21,865 nucleotides of DNA from an uncultured Eubacteriales bacterium (GTDB lineage Bacteria > Bacillota > Clostridia > Oscillospirales > Oscillospiraceae), in contig USEU01000034.1 in NCBI GenBank assembly GCA_900553805.1, forward strand, positions 1 to 21,865, in the 5' to 3' direction. Position numbers and translations under genes: made by a program. The notes beneath the pieces are model-generated. The model was given only the letters and a program-made list of their open reading frames with translations, ran no database searches and was not told the DNA's origin. This document shows positions 1-7,095 of the stretch, in pieces (positions within the stretch are counted from its first letter, which is position 1; each line of letters begins with the position of its first letter).

Positions 1-53
1 ATTACTATCTTGATTCGCTGCGCGGAGCACCACCCCCAAAGGGGGCAGCGAGG
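1..53. repeat. C-family palindromic repeat, right end (C1), cut by window start
   Basis: The first 53 bases are nearly identical to 8971-9021, the right end of another C-family element. They include the F-module tail (TTGATTCGCTGCGCGGAGCA) and the terminal CCCCCAAAGGGGG palindrome. The left part of the element lies outside the window. It runs straight into the right half of an A-family repeat, so this copy sits inside an A element. Seen directly by comparing copies in this window. Confidence 0.8.
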
Positions 54-163
54 GGCCTGTACGAATTCGCCTTGGTACATTTCAAATGGTATTCTGCGTA
101 CCGCGAAACCCCTCCGCCACGCTTACGCGCGGCCCTCCTCCCCTTTCAGGGGAGGTTTTATAA
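54..163. repeat. A-family palindromic repeat, right half (A1)
   Basis: This carries the A-family right-arm landmarks in order: TGTACGAATTCGCC, TGGTATTCTGCGTACCGCG, CCCCTCC, a short GCGC-rich hairpin, and the terminal palindrome CCTCCCCTTTCAGGGGAGG followed by TTTT. The same series appears at 18328-18412, 18531-18673, 18785-18882, 21562-21656 and 21770-21865. It abuts the 3' end of the ATP-grasp gene. The terminal hairpin plus T-run looks like an intrinsic terminator on the plus strand only. Confidence 0.8.
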
Positions 164-165
164 AC

Positions 166-1206
166 TTACTCGAACAAATCCAGATACTTCCGCTTCATGC
201 GGATGCCGTAGGCGGCGGTGGGGTGGGGGAAGGGTTCGCCCAGGAGCTGCTTGCAGCGCAGGTAGGGGAAGTTGATCCCCGCCCGGTGGTACAGGACGAT
301 GGTGGCGGTGACGCGGGGGTTCAGGTCGGTGAGCACCGGCTCGTCCCGGTCGGTGAGCATAAAGTCGAAGCCGATGTTGCCGTCCAGCCGGAGCAGCTCC
401 ACGATCCGGCGGCACAGGTCATAGGCGGATCTCTTTTCCTCGGTATAGGTGGCCATGGCGATGCTGGCCCGGCTCTCGTAATTCCGCCGCCCGGCGATGC
501 ACAGCACCCGGCCGTGGTCGGCCAGCAGGTCCACCGTGTATTCGCAGCCGGGCAGATACTCCATGGCGATGGTGGTGGGCAGGGGGTCGCATTCGTCCAG
601 GGTCCGGCACATTTCGTCCAGGGTGATGTCAAAGGAGCCGGGCTTGCTGTGCAGGAAGCTTTCCGCCCGGGGGATGGCAGCGCGGACGATCCGCACCCCC
701 CGGCTGCCGCTGCTCCGGGTGAGCTTCACCACCACCGGGCGCTCCGGGTAGCCCAGGCGGGGGGCACACGCCCGCAGGTCCGCACCGCTCTCTATTTTAT
801 AGTATTCCGGCGTGGGCAGACCGTGGGCCCGCATGTGCTCATAGAGCCGGAGCTTGTCGTTGGCAATGTTCAGCGTCTGGCTGTCGGTGATGGCCACCTT
901 CACGCCCAGGGCCCGGAAATCCGCCAGCCGGTCCAGCACCAGGGGCAGCTCCATGGAGATGTGGGGGAAGAAGATGTCCACCCGCTCTCTTTTGCAGATA
1001 TCCAGCAGAATGTCGATATAACGGGGATCGGAATAGGAGGGCACCCGGCAGAACCCGTCGATCATGCCGCCCATAAAGGGCTGGGCCGCCATGTCCGCGC
1101 CGATGATGCGGACCTGGCGCTCTCCGTTCTCCCGCAGGCAGCGGAAGAAGCCGGGCATGAACATGCCGTCGCAGGCGGTGCTGAGTATGGTAATGGGCTT
1201 CATCAT
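166..1206 (-). CDS. ATP-grasp domain carboxylate-amine ligase-like protein
   Basis: A 346-residue protein with the ATP-grasp layout of carbamoyl-phosphate-synthase/PylC-type ligases. It has an N-terminal Rossmann-like segment (ILSTACDGMFMPGFFRCL) and a linker, DKLRLYEHMRAHGLPTP. The ATP-binding lysine and glycine-rich loop follow (VVVKL and SSGSRGV, about residues 158-171), then AMEYLPGCEYTVD with the adenine-contact Glu near 216. The metal-binding end is GFDFML...LTDLNPR, where Asp replaces the more usual Glu of ExNPR. Such enzymes join a carboxylate to an amine through an acyl phosphate. The substrate is unknown. I chose ATG at 1206 (ATG at 1203 is also possible) because GAGGGAG lies just upstream; an in-frame TTG at 1227 overlaps the preceding gene and lacks a better site. 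It is last in a three-gene operon with a PLP decarboxylase and a sugar transferase, which points to modification of a glycan or lipid intermediate. Confidence 0.8.
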   Translation of the reverse strand: MMKPITILSTACDGMFMPGFFRCLRENGERQVRIIGADMAAQPFMGGMIDGFCRVPSYSDPRYIDILLDICKRERVDIFFPHISMELPLVLDRLADFRALGVKVAITDSQTLNIANDKLRLYEHMRAHGLPTPEYYKIESGADLRACAPRLGYPERPVVVKLTRSSGSRGVRIVRAAIPRAESFLHSKPGSFDITLDEMCRTLDECDPLPTTIAMEYLPGCEYTVDLLADHGRVLCIAGRRNYESRASIAMATYTEEKRSAYDLCRRIVELLRLDGNIGFDFMLTDRDEPVLTDLNPRVTATIVLYHRAGINFPYLRCKQLLGEPFPHPTAAYGIRMKRKYLDLFE

Positions 1207-1223
1207 CCGATCTCCCTCAAAAA

Positions 1224-2420
1224 TCAAAATACGAACTTATCAAATACATCCTCAAAGGTCTCCGGGCGCATGATCTCCCGCGCCCCCGTCTGCTCCCAGG
1301 CCAGCATCCGGCAGTTGGGGCGGATGAACTGGGGTTTGGACACCACGGAATAGCCGCCGGTGTTGCCGAACACCAGCCGGTCCCCCACGGCCAGCTCGCC
1401 GCGGTAGCCGGGGTACATCAGATCCTGCTCCAGGCAGGTGTAGCCCATGAGGTCGATGCTGTCGTAGTGCTTCCCCGCGCCGCCGGGCAGGCGGGTCAGG
1501 GGCAGGCGCTTCATGGTGCAGACCTCGCCCAGGTTTTCGTAGCTGCCGTCCAGGTTGGCAAGGCACCGGCCCCGCACCTCCTTGACGGAGGTAACGGTGG
1601 AGACGAAGCTGAGATACCGGGCCACCACCGTGGTCCCCGGCTCGGTGAAAATCGCCGGGCCGTCCTCGCCGTAGAAGTCCCGGAAGGGACGCAGGGTGGC
1701 CTCGGCGTACTGCTCATAGGTGGGCACATTGTCAAACTGGGCCTTCAGCGCGGGCTCCATGTCGGCAAACATGCCGCTGCCCAGGCTGATGTAATCCGGC
1801 TTCCCCCCGGGGAAATACGCCCGGGCGGCGGCGAGCATGATCTGCGCCCGCTTTGCCCAGGCCTCCAGCCCCCGGCACCGGCTGATGTGGCAGTGCAGCC
1901 CGCGCAGCTGAACACCTGCCTGACGCAGCACCGCCAGAGCCTCGTTCAGGTCGTCGCTGCCCGGCTCCAGGCCGAAGCGGGAGATGAAATTGCCGCCCAC
2001 GTCCAGATTGATGCGCAGGCCCACCCCCAGGGGCTTCCCCGTCTGCCTGGCCAGGGCGGCGGCCCGCCGGGCCTCGTCCAGACTGTCCAGGTTCACAATG
2101 CCGCCGCGCAGCAGATGCTCGTCCATCAGCGGTCCTTTGTCCGGGCCGTTGTAGACGATTTTCCCGTTCTCATACCCCAGTTTTCTGGCCAGGGTGTATT
2201 CCATGTCCGAGACCACCTCGGCATAGCCCCCCAGCTCCTTCACCAGGCGGCAGATGTAGGGGGTGTAGTTTGTCTTATAGGAATAGCAGATCTCGTATTT
2301 GGGATAGACCACCCCCATGGCCCCGCGCAGGGCCGTGTAGTTATCCACGAAGCCCGCCCGGTCAAAGACGTAAAAGGGGGTGGGATATTGGGCGGTCAAT
2401 GTATCAAAGGGAATGCTCAC
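1224..2420 (-). CDS. PLP-dependent fold-III decarboxylase (DapDC/OrnDC family)
   Basis: A 398-residue protein of the alanine-racemase-fold decarboxylases (lysA/speC2 type). Visible landmarks are the Schiff-base lysine in YSYKTN (K49), the HCHIS strand (176-180), the glycine-rich phosphate loop LGSG (213-216), EPG (260-262) and the catalytic cysteine motif GYTCLEQD (C329). The C-terminal part also has FGNTGGYS. These fit a complete, active decarboxylase acting on an amino acid or an amino-acid-like group. It is not clearly LysA: no lysine-pathway gene is nearby, and it sits between a phosphoglycosyl transferase and an ATP-grasp ligase. The start is GTG at 2420, overlapping the upstream TGA by 4 nt (GTGA), with AAGGAG 11 nt upstream, so it is likely translationally coupled. 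Family assignment is firm; the substrate is unknown. Confidence 0.85.
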   Translation of the reverse strand: MSIPFDTLTAQYPTPFYVFDRAGFVDNYTALRGAMGVVYPKYEICYSYKTNYTPYICRLVKELGGYAEVVSDMEYTLARKLGYENGKIVYNGPDKGPLMDEHLLRGGIVNLDSLDEARRAAALARQTGKPLGVGLRINLDVGGNFISRFGLEPGSDDLNEALAVLRQAGVQLRGLHCHISRCRGLEAWAKRAQIMLAAARAYFPGGKPDYISLGSGMFADMEPALKAQFDNVPTYEQYAEATLRPFRDFYGEDGPAIFTEPGTTVVARYLSFVSTVTSVKEVRGRCLANLDGSYENLGEVCTMKRLPLTRLPGGAGKHYDSIDLMGYTCLEQDLMYPGYRGELAVGDRLVFGNTGGYSVVSKPQFIRPNCRMLAWEQTGAREIMRPETFEDVFDKFVF

Positions 2421-3055
2421 GGGACATCATGCTCCTTTTCTTTTACCATGTCCGCCCGGTAGACGTTGAGCATGGGGCGGTCGTCCGCACCGTAGCTGTG
2501 CTTCAGCCGCCGGACCAAAATCAGGAAAGTACAGGCGAGAATTTTCAGGTCCAGCAGGAAGCTGACATGCCGGGCATAGTACATTTCATATTCAAACTGC
2601 GTCTCCCAGCTGCACTGGGGCTGGCCGCACAGGCAGTCCGGCGGGATCAGCCCGCCCCGGACGGTGAAGATCACCTTTTCGTTTTCGTGATAATAGGGCG
2701 CGTAGAATCCCGGCTGGGGCCGGGGGCCGATGAAAGACATGTCGCCCTTCAATATCAGAAACAGCTCCGGCAGCTCGTCCAGCGAGGTGGAGCGCAGCAG
2801 AATGCCGAACCGGGTCAGCCGCTGCTTTTCCGGCAGCAGCGCGCCGTCCGCCCCCCGGGCGTTGGTCATGGAGCGGAACTTGTACAGCCGGAAGGTCTTC
2901 TCTCCCCGCCCGATGCGCTCCTGGGAGAAGATCACGGGCCAGCCCATAAAGACCAGCACCAGCAGCCCAATGAGCACATACAGCGGCAGCAGCACCACGA
3001 TCGCCGCCAACGCCAGCAAAATATCCAGCCCCCGCTTCACAAAGCGCCCATACAC
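2417..3055 (-). CDS. Polyprenyl-phosphate sugar phosphotransferase (monotopic bacterial sugar transferase)
   Basis: At 212 residues this is the size of the small monotopic phosphoglycosyl transferases (PglC-like core). It has a basic N-terminus and one long hydrophobic re-entrant segment (about 9-38), then QERIGRGEKTFRLYKFRSM (45-63). The catalytic Asp-Glu pair is in TSLDELPEL (D93, E94), followed by GDMSFIGPRP (104-113). These enzymes move a phospho-sugar from a UDP-sugar to undecaprenyl phosphate at the inner membrane face, the first step of capsule, exopolysaccharide or glycoprotein glycan synthesis. The start is GTG at 3055 with GGGGAG seven bases upstream. It is first in the operon with the decarboxylase and ATP-grasp genes. 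No flippase, polymerase or further glycosyltransferase is in this window, so the finished product is not evident. Confidence 0.9.
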   Translation of the reverse strand: MYGRFVKRGLDILLALAAIVVLLPLYVLIGLLVLVFMGWPVIFSQERIGRGEKTFRLYKFRSMTNARGADGALLPEKQRLTRFGILLRSTSLDELPELFLILKGDMSFIGPRPQPGFYAPYYHENEKVIFTVRGGLIPPDCLCGQPQCSWETQFEYEMYYARHVSFLLDLKILACTFLILVRRLKHSYGADDRPMLNVYRADMVKEKEHDVP

Positions 3056-3107
3056 GGCAATTCTCCCCTTTCCTCCTTAATATTTAATAATCATAATATG
3101 ATAGATT

Positions 3108-3136
3108 ATCATACCATGCCCCCGCGTCTTTGTCAA
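3108..3136 (-). promoter_or_regulatory. Sigma-A-type promoter for the sugar transferase operon
   Basis: On the minus strand there is a perfect -35 TTGACA (3131-3136), a 17-nt spacer and a -10 TATGAT (3108-3113). It lies 53 bp upstream of the GTG start and diverges from the rny promoter at 3283. A 16-bp perfect palindrome ends 13 bp upstream of the -35. Confidence 0.85.
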
Positions 3137-3148
3137 CGACAGGTCACC

Positions 3149-3164
3149 GGAAGAAATTTCTTCC
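3149..3164. promoter_or_regulatory. Perfect 16-bp palindrome, possible operator
   Basis: GGAAGAAATTTCTTCC is a perfect, AT-centred inverted repeat in the divergent region between the sugar transferase promoter and the rny promoter. Its size and position just upstream of a -35 suit a dimeric regulator. No regulator can be named from the sequence. Confidence 0.4.
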
Positions 3165-3282
3165 TTTGTGAATAGGAAAGGAACGACATGGATACAGATT
3201 GGCCAAGCCATATTGAACGGACTGCGGTCCGTCCCCTGCAAACAAATTCGCGGTTCATGCGATTGTCGTGTGGAAAAAAGCC

Positions 3283-3311
3283 TTGACATTGTGCTGGGAT
3301 GCAAGTACAAT
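3283..3311 (+). promoter_or_regulatory. Sigma-A-type promoter for rny
   Basis: -35 TTGACA (3283-3288), a 17-nt spacer and -10 TACAAT (3306-3311). The predicted transcript starts around 3318 and leaves a leader of about 210 nt before the rny ATG. The leader has no clear ORF and holds small hairpins, such as CACCGC-TTTG-GCGGTG at 3434-3449. No known riboswitch was recognised in it. Confidence 0.8.
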
Positions 3312-3528
3312 AAACGTGGTATGGTATGCGCCCTCCGGGACTGCCTGGCTCGGGGCGGCGCGTTTCATTTGTCAAGAACCGGCATCTGGCCGGGTATTGC
3401 GTTTATCGCCGCGTGGCGTTTTATTGTGATATCCACCGCTTTGGCGGTGACTTTTGCAACAATTTCACATGGGGACGAACGCACACCCCTGGCCGCAAAT
3501 TTTAGGAAGGAGGTGTGCTGCAAGAATT

Positions 3529-5070
3529 ATGGTTTGGGTTATTACCGTTGTTGTAACCATCCTGGGCATCGCGGCAGGCTTTGGCGGCGGTGTGCTGTAC
3601 CGCAAGCGTGTCGCCGAGCGTGCCATCGGCTCCGCGGAGGAGGAGGCCACCCGGCTTGTCAACGAGGCGATCCGCACCGGCGAAAACCGGAAGAAGGAAA
3701 TGCTGCTGGAGGCCAAGGATGAGATCCATAAATCTCGCGCAGAACACGACAAGGAAGTCAAGGAGCGCCGGGCGGAGCTGACCAAGCAGGAGCGCCGTCT
3801 GGAGCAGAAGGAAGCCACCCTGGACAAGAAGACCGAGGCCTTTGAGCGCAAGGAGGACGAGCTGAACCGCCGTCTGGCGGGCGTTCAGCAGGCCCAGGCG
3901 CAGGCCGAGGAGATCCGCAAGCAGCAGCTGGAGGCTCTGGAAAAGATCTCCGGCCTGACCCAGGAGCAGGCCAAGCAGTTCCTGCTGGATTCCATCGAGC
4001 AGGACGTGCGCCATGAGGCCGCCCAGAAGATCAAGGAGATCGAGCAGCAGCTCAAGGACGAGGCGGAGGAGAAGGGCCGGGAGATCATCGCCACCGCCAT
4101 CCAGCGCTGCGCCGCCGACCACGCCGCCGAGACGACGGTTTCCGTGGTCAACCTGCCCAACGACGAGATGAAGGGCAGGATCATCGGCCGCGAGGGCCGC
4201 AACATCCGCACCCTGGAGACCATCACGGGCGTGGATCTGATCATCGACGACACCCCCGAAGCGATCACCGTCAGCTCCTTCGACCCGGTCCGCCGGGAGG
4301 TCGCCCGCCTGGCCCTGGAGAAGCTGATCGTGGACGGCCGCATCCACCCCACCCGCATCGAGGACATGGTGGAGAAGGCCCGCAAGGAGGTAGACCGCAC
4401 CATCCGCGAGGAGGGCGAGCGCGCCTGCTACGAGACCGGCGTGCACAACCTGAACCCGGAGCTCATCAAGATCCTGGGCCGCCAGAAGTACCGCACTTCC
4501 TACGGCCAGAACGTGCTGAACCACTCCATCGAGGTGGCCCACATCGCCGGTCTGATGGCCGCCGAGCTGGGCGTGGACGTGGCCATGGCCAAGCGGGCCG
4601 GCCTGCTGCATGACCTGGGCAAGTCCATCGACCACGAGGTAGAGGGCAGCCATGTGCAGCTGGGCGCAGACCTGGCAAGAAAGTTCAAGGAAAATCCCGT
4701 CATCGTCAACGCCATCGAGGCCCACCACGGCGACGTGGAACCCAAGACGGTGATCGCCGTGCTGGTCCAGGCCGCCGACGCCATCTCCGCTGCCCGCCCC
4801 GGCGCGCGGCGTGAAAACGTGGAAAATTATATCCGCCGCCTGCAAAAGCTGGAGGAGCTCACCGGCTCCTACCCCGGCGTGGAGAAGGCCTATGCCATCC
4901 AGGCCGGCCGCGAGGTCCGCATCATGGTCAAGCCCGAGGAGGTCAGCGAGGACAATATGATCCTGCTTGCCCGGGACGTGGCCAAGAAGATCGAATCCGA
5001 GCTGGAATACCCCGGCCAGATCAAGGTCAACGTCATCCGCGAGACCAAGGCAGTGGAATTTGCCAAATAA
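3529..5070 (+). CDS. rny: Ribonuclease Y
   Basis: A 513-residue protein matching RNase Y in length (about 520) and domain order. It has an N-terminal membrane anchor (residues 2-22) and a long charged coiled coil (about 25-195, with [18 protein letters not shown]). A KH RNA-binding domain follows (about 204-265, [15 protein letters not shown]). The C-terminal HD domain has NHSIEVAH and the metal-binding HD pair at 361-362 ([12 protein letters not shown]). RNase Y is the membrane-bound endoribonuclease that starts mRNA turnover and maturation in many Firmicutes. I start at ATG 3529: an in-frame ATG at 3454 would add 25 unrelated residues before the anchor. The AAGGAGGT at 3507-3514 is rather far from this ATG (14 nt). 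It is monocistronic, with its own promoter and terminator. Confidence 0.97.
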   Translation: MVWVITVVVTILGIAAGFGGGVLYRKRVAERAIGSAEEEATRLVNEAIRTGENRKKEMLLEAKDEIHKSRAEHDKEVKERRAELTKQERRLEQKEATLDKKTEAFERKEDELNRRLAGVQQAQAQAEEIRKQQLEALEKISGLTQEQAKQFLLDSIEQDVRHEAAQKIKEIEQQLKDEAEEKGREIIATAIQRCAADHAAETTVSVVNLPNDEMKGRIIGREGRNIRTLETITGVDLIIDDTPEAITVSSFDPVRREVARLALEKLIVDGRIHPTRIEDMVEKARKEVDRTIREEGERACYETGVHNLNPELIKILGRQKYRTSYGQNVLNHSIEVAHIAGLMAAELGVDVAMAKRAGLLHDLGKSIDHEVEGSHVQLGADLARKFKENPVIVNAIEAHHGDVEPKTVIAVLVQAADAISAARPGARRENVENYIRRLQKLEELTGSYPGVEKAYAIQAGREVRIMVKPEEVSEDNMILLARDVAKKIESELEYPGQIKVNVIRETKAVEFAK

Positions 5071-5083
5071 TCCCGGTTTCCCC

Positions 5084-5113
5084 CGCCCGCGGCCGCAAAG
5101 CCGCGGGCGTTTT
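5084..5113 (+). terminator. Intrinsic terminator of rny
   Basis: A ten-bp GC-only stem, CGCCCGCGGC / GCCGCGGGCG, with loop CGCAAA, followed by TTTT. It starts 13 bp after the rny stop codon. Confidence 0.85.
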
Positions 5114-5132
5114 ACGCTGTGAAAAAAAGTGC

Positions 5133-5161
5133 TTGACAAACGGACGGCGGTGGTGTATAGT
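5133..5161 (+). promoter_or_regulatory. Promoter of the T-box-controlled transporter operon
   Basis: -35 TTGACA (5133-5138), a 17-nt spacer and -10 TATAGT (5156-5161), immediately after the rny terminator and a few bases before the T-box leader. Confidence 0.85.
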
Positions 5162-5167
5162 GTCCAC

Positions 5168-5447
5168 AAGTTCATTTTGAAACCGTTGAGGCGGAAGTAA
5201 AGTCGGAGGCGCATCCACAGAGAGTCCTGCATCGCTGAGAGCAGGGCGGTAAGCGAACCGGCAAATGGGCCGCCGAGGGCAGGGGGAAAGGCGCGAGCCG
5301 AGTATCTTCTGACGCAATGCCGGCGTTATGTGGCAGCGGATGTGTTGGCATCTGCATGAGGTGGTCGCTTCGGCGGCAAACAAGGTGGTACCGCAGAATA
5401 TCAATTCTGTCCTTGTTCCCAGGATGATTGGGAACAAGGACTTTTTT
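5168..5447 (+). promoter_or_regulatory. T-box riboswitch, tryptophan (UGG) specifier
   Basis: The leader has the T-box landmarks in order. Stem I has a base helix GGCGG (5190-5194) paired with CCGCC (5270-5274). AAGTA (5195-5199) fits the loop-E side of the specifier loop, followed by CAGAGAG (5218-5224) and a distal hairpin CCTGC...GCAGG. The T-box sequence AAGGTGGTACCGCAG lies at 5382-5396, and a strong terminator follows. The codon in the specifier loop directly before the closing helix is TGG (5266-5268), followed by one purine. That is the usual geometry and reads Trp. Uncharged tRNA(Trp) would pair there and with the T-box bulge, favouring read-through into the transporter genes when tryptophan is short. 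The T-box call is firm. The Trp reading depends on the fold and is supported by the transporter family downstream. Confidence 0.9.
5409..5447 (+). terminator. T-box regulated terminator
   Basis: A 12-bp perfect stem, GTCCTTGTTCCC / GGGAACAAGGAC (5409-5420 and 5430-5441), followed by TTTTTT. Its 5' region overlaps sequence that would pair in the T-box antiterminator, as expected of a T-box terminator. Confidence 0.93.
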
Positions 5448-5469
5448 ATTTTCCAAGGAGGAATGCAGC

Positions 5470-5538
5470 ATGACAACTCCCGGCAGACGATGGCGACGCC
5501 TGCAAAATATTCGCCCATCCACCCATTACAATGGATAA
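5470..5538 (+). CDS. Putative 22-residue leader peptide with one Trp codon
   Basis: Just after the T-box terminator, AAGGAGG (5455-5461) stands 8 nt before an ATG that opens 22 codons ending in TAA. The peptide has a basic core, GRRWRRLQ, with a single TGG codon at position 8. The stop is 15 nt before the binding-protein ATG, so translation could be coupled. The ribosome binding site is stronger than that of many real genes here. By analogy, the Bacillus subtilis rtpA operon combines a Trp T-box with a Trp-containing leader peptide, but that peptide has several Trp codons. This could instead be a fortuitous ORF. An overlapping out-of-frame ATG at 5463 is only 1 nt from the ribosome binding site and is less likely. 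Confidence 0.4.
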   Translation: MTTPGRRWRRLQNIRPSTHYNG

Positions 5539-5553
5539 AAAGGAGATTTTGTT

Positions 5554-6534
5554 ATGAAAAAGTTTATCAGCCTGATCCTGGCCGCCGCTATGGCCCTGTC
5601 CGTATTCGCCGTTTCCGCCCTGGCCGAGGAGGCCGAAAAGCCCAGCTTCAAGGTCGCCATCGTGCAGCAGCTGGACCACGCGTCCCTGGATGAGATCCGC
5701 ACCGCCGCCGAGAGCAGGCTCCTGGCCCTGGCCGCCGAGAACGGCGTGGAGCTGGAGGTCAAGGACTTCAACGGCCAGAACGACGCCACCGTCCTGAACC
5801 AGATCGGCGCGAAGGTCGTCTCCGACGGCTACGACGCCATCCTCCCCATCGCCACCCTGGCCGCCACCTGCATGACCACCGCCACCGAGGACACCGATAT
5901 CCCCGTGATCTACGCCGCCATCTCCGACCCGGAAAGCTCCGGCCTGACCGGCATCGAGAACGTCACCGGCACCTCCGACGCCCTGAACACCCCCTTCATC
6001 CTGGATATGATGCTGGCCGTCCAGCCGGACATCCAGACGGTGGGTCTGCTGTACTCCCGCTCCGAGATCAACTCCGAGGTCCCCATCGCCCAGGCCAAGG
6101 AATACCTGGATGACAAGGGCATCGCCTATATCGAAAAGACCGGCAACACCGCCGACGAGGTCCTGTCCGCCGCCTCCGAGCTGGCCGGGCGCTGCGACGC
6201 CGTGTTCACCCCCACCGACAACACCGTCATGGCCGTGGAGAGCGCCGTGGCTGAGATCCTGAACGAGGCGGGCGTGCCCCACTACACCGGCGCGGATTCC
6301 TTCGTGGCCTGCGGCGCCTTCACCACCTGCGGCGTCAACTACACCGAGCTGGGCGAAAAGACCGCCGAGATGGCCTTCGACATCCTCATGGGCGGCGAGA
6401 TCCCCGAATTCCACGTCATGGACGGCGGCATCATCACCGTCAATACCGAGACCGCCGCCCAGCTGGACATCGACTACGCCCCCTTCTTCGACATGGCCAA
6501 TACCGTCAAGGAAATCACCACCACCGAAGAGTAA
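5554..6534 (+). CDS. trpX: ABC transporter substrate-binding protein, TrpX-like (ABC_sub_bind family)
   Basis: A 326-residue exported binding protein. Residues 1-24 form a signal peptide (KKF, a hydrophobic stretch, then VSALAEE). The mature part has the two-lobe fold signature of the COG2984/ABC_sub_bind family: FKVAIVQQLDHASLDEI, then GYDAILPIATLAATCM, IPVIYAAISDPESSGL, VGLLYSRSEINS, DAVFTPTDNTVM and VPHYTGADSF. Members paired with this type of permease and ATPase include the tryptophan transporter TrpXYZ of streptococci. The UGG T-box upstream supports tryptophan as ligand. There is no lipobox cysteine at the signal cleavage site, which is unusual for a Gram-positive binding protein. AAAGGAG lies 8 nt before the ATG. 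The symbol is by analogy; substrate unproved. Confidence 0.85.
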   Translation: MKKFISLILAAAMALSVFAVSALAEEAEKPSFKVAIVQQLDHASLDEIRTAAESRLLALAAENGVELEVKDFNGQNDATVLNQIGAKVVSDGYDAILPIATLAATCMTTATEDTDIPVIYAAISDPESSGLTGIENVTGTSDALNTPFILDMMLAVQPDIQTVGLLYSRSEINSEVPIAQAKEYLDDKGIAYIEKTGNTADEVLSAASELAGRCDAVFTPTDNTVMAVESAVAEILNEAGVPHYTGADSFVACGAFTTCGVNYTELGEKTAEMAFDILMGGEIPEFHVMDGGIITVNTETAAQLDIDYAPFFDMANTVKEITTTEE

Positions 6535-6680
6535 GGAACCCAACGCGCCCCTGAAAGGGGAGGTCGATTCGCTCCTGGCTCCCCTGAAAGGGGAGCTGGC
6601 AGGCCCAAAGGGCCTGACTGAGGGGTTTCGCGGTAGGCACCCACGGTTTTATAAAATCCCGGGCGAATCCGTACCCGCCC

Positions 6681-6960
6681 CCTTGGCTTCCCCCGGGGGG
6701 AAGCTGGCAGCCGTAGGCTGACTGAAGAGGGATGGCGACAGGTAAAAATACTGTTTGCACTCCGTCCAATGGTACCAGCTCAAGGTTATTACCGTTTATC
6801 TCCCACTGTTCGGATTCATTTACCACATGGAGAACGGTTTTTATAAAACAAGAACGTTCACCCACTCACCGAACCCTTCATGAAACTTTCGGTGCACGCC
6901 ATCCCTCTTCAGTCACGCCCCTTACGGGGCGCGCCAGCTTCCCCCCGGGGGAAGCCAAGG
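6681..6960. repeat. B element, MITE-like, with long terminal inverted repeats
   Basis: The ends are inverted copies: CCTTGGCTTCCCCC at 6681 and GGGGGAAGCCAAGG ending at 6960. They match over about the first 28 bp and again at GACTGAAGAGGGATGGCG, for a total arm of about 55-65 bp. The 160-bp middle is AT-richer than the flanks and has no convincing ORF. It sits at the central loop of A2. It is non-coding, so any mobility would need a transposase from elsewhere. Confidence 0.75.
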
Positions 6961-7047
6961 GGATTGTACGAATTCGCCTCGGTACTTCCGAAATGGTATT
7001 CTGCGTACCGCGCCTGACCCCTCCGGCGCAATGCGCCGCCTCCGCTT

Positions 7048-7095
7048 TGCATTAAGCAGCTGTACGCCGTCGAGGACGGCTACACCTGCTAAACC
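7048..7095. repeat. D insert in the right arm of A2
   Basis: A segment of about 45 bp (GCATTAAGCAGCTGTACGCC...ACGGCTACACCTGCTAAAC) containing its own hairpin (AGC/GCT outer, GCCGTC/GACGGC inner). It interrupts the terminal palindrome of A2. The same segment sits at the same place in A4 (18613-18657) and is absent from the other A copies. Confidence 0.75.

Noticed and set aside
10..1353. 447-codon open frame antisense to the ATP-grasp gene
   Set aside because: It starts inside repeat sequence and spans two genes on the other strand. The composition is a shadow pattern.
1224..2420. Naming the PLP decarboxylase lysA
   Set aside because: The motifs fit the whole fold-III decarboxylase family, and the neighbours are glycan-type enzymes rather than lysine genes. 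A specific name would overstate the evidence.
3077..3375. Short ORFs in the divergent promoter region
   Set aside because: They overlap both clear promoters and the 16-bp palindrome, lack ribosome binding sites and resemble no known protein.
3502..5232. Long open frame (576 codons) antisense to rny
   Set aside because: It lies opposite a certain gene in high-GC DNA, and its product is a Leu/Gly/Asp/His-rich sequence of no known family. This is typical of a shadow frame.
6681..6960. Insertion sequence with transposase
   Set aside because: It has terminal inverted repeats but only about 160 bp between them and no transposase-like ORF. It is kept as a MITE-like repeat only.
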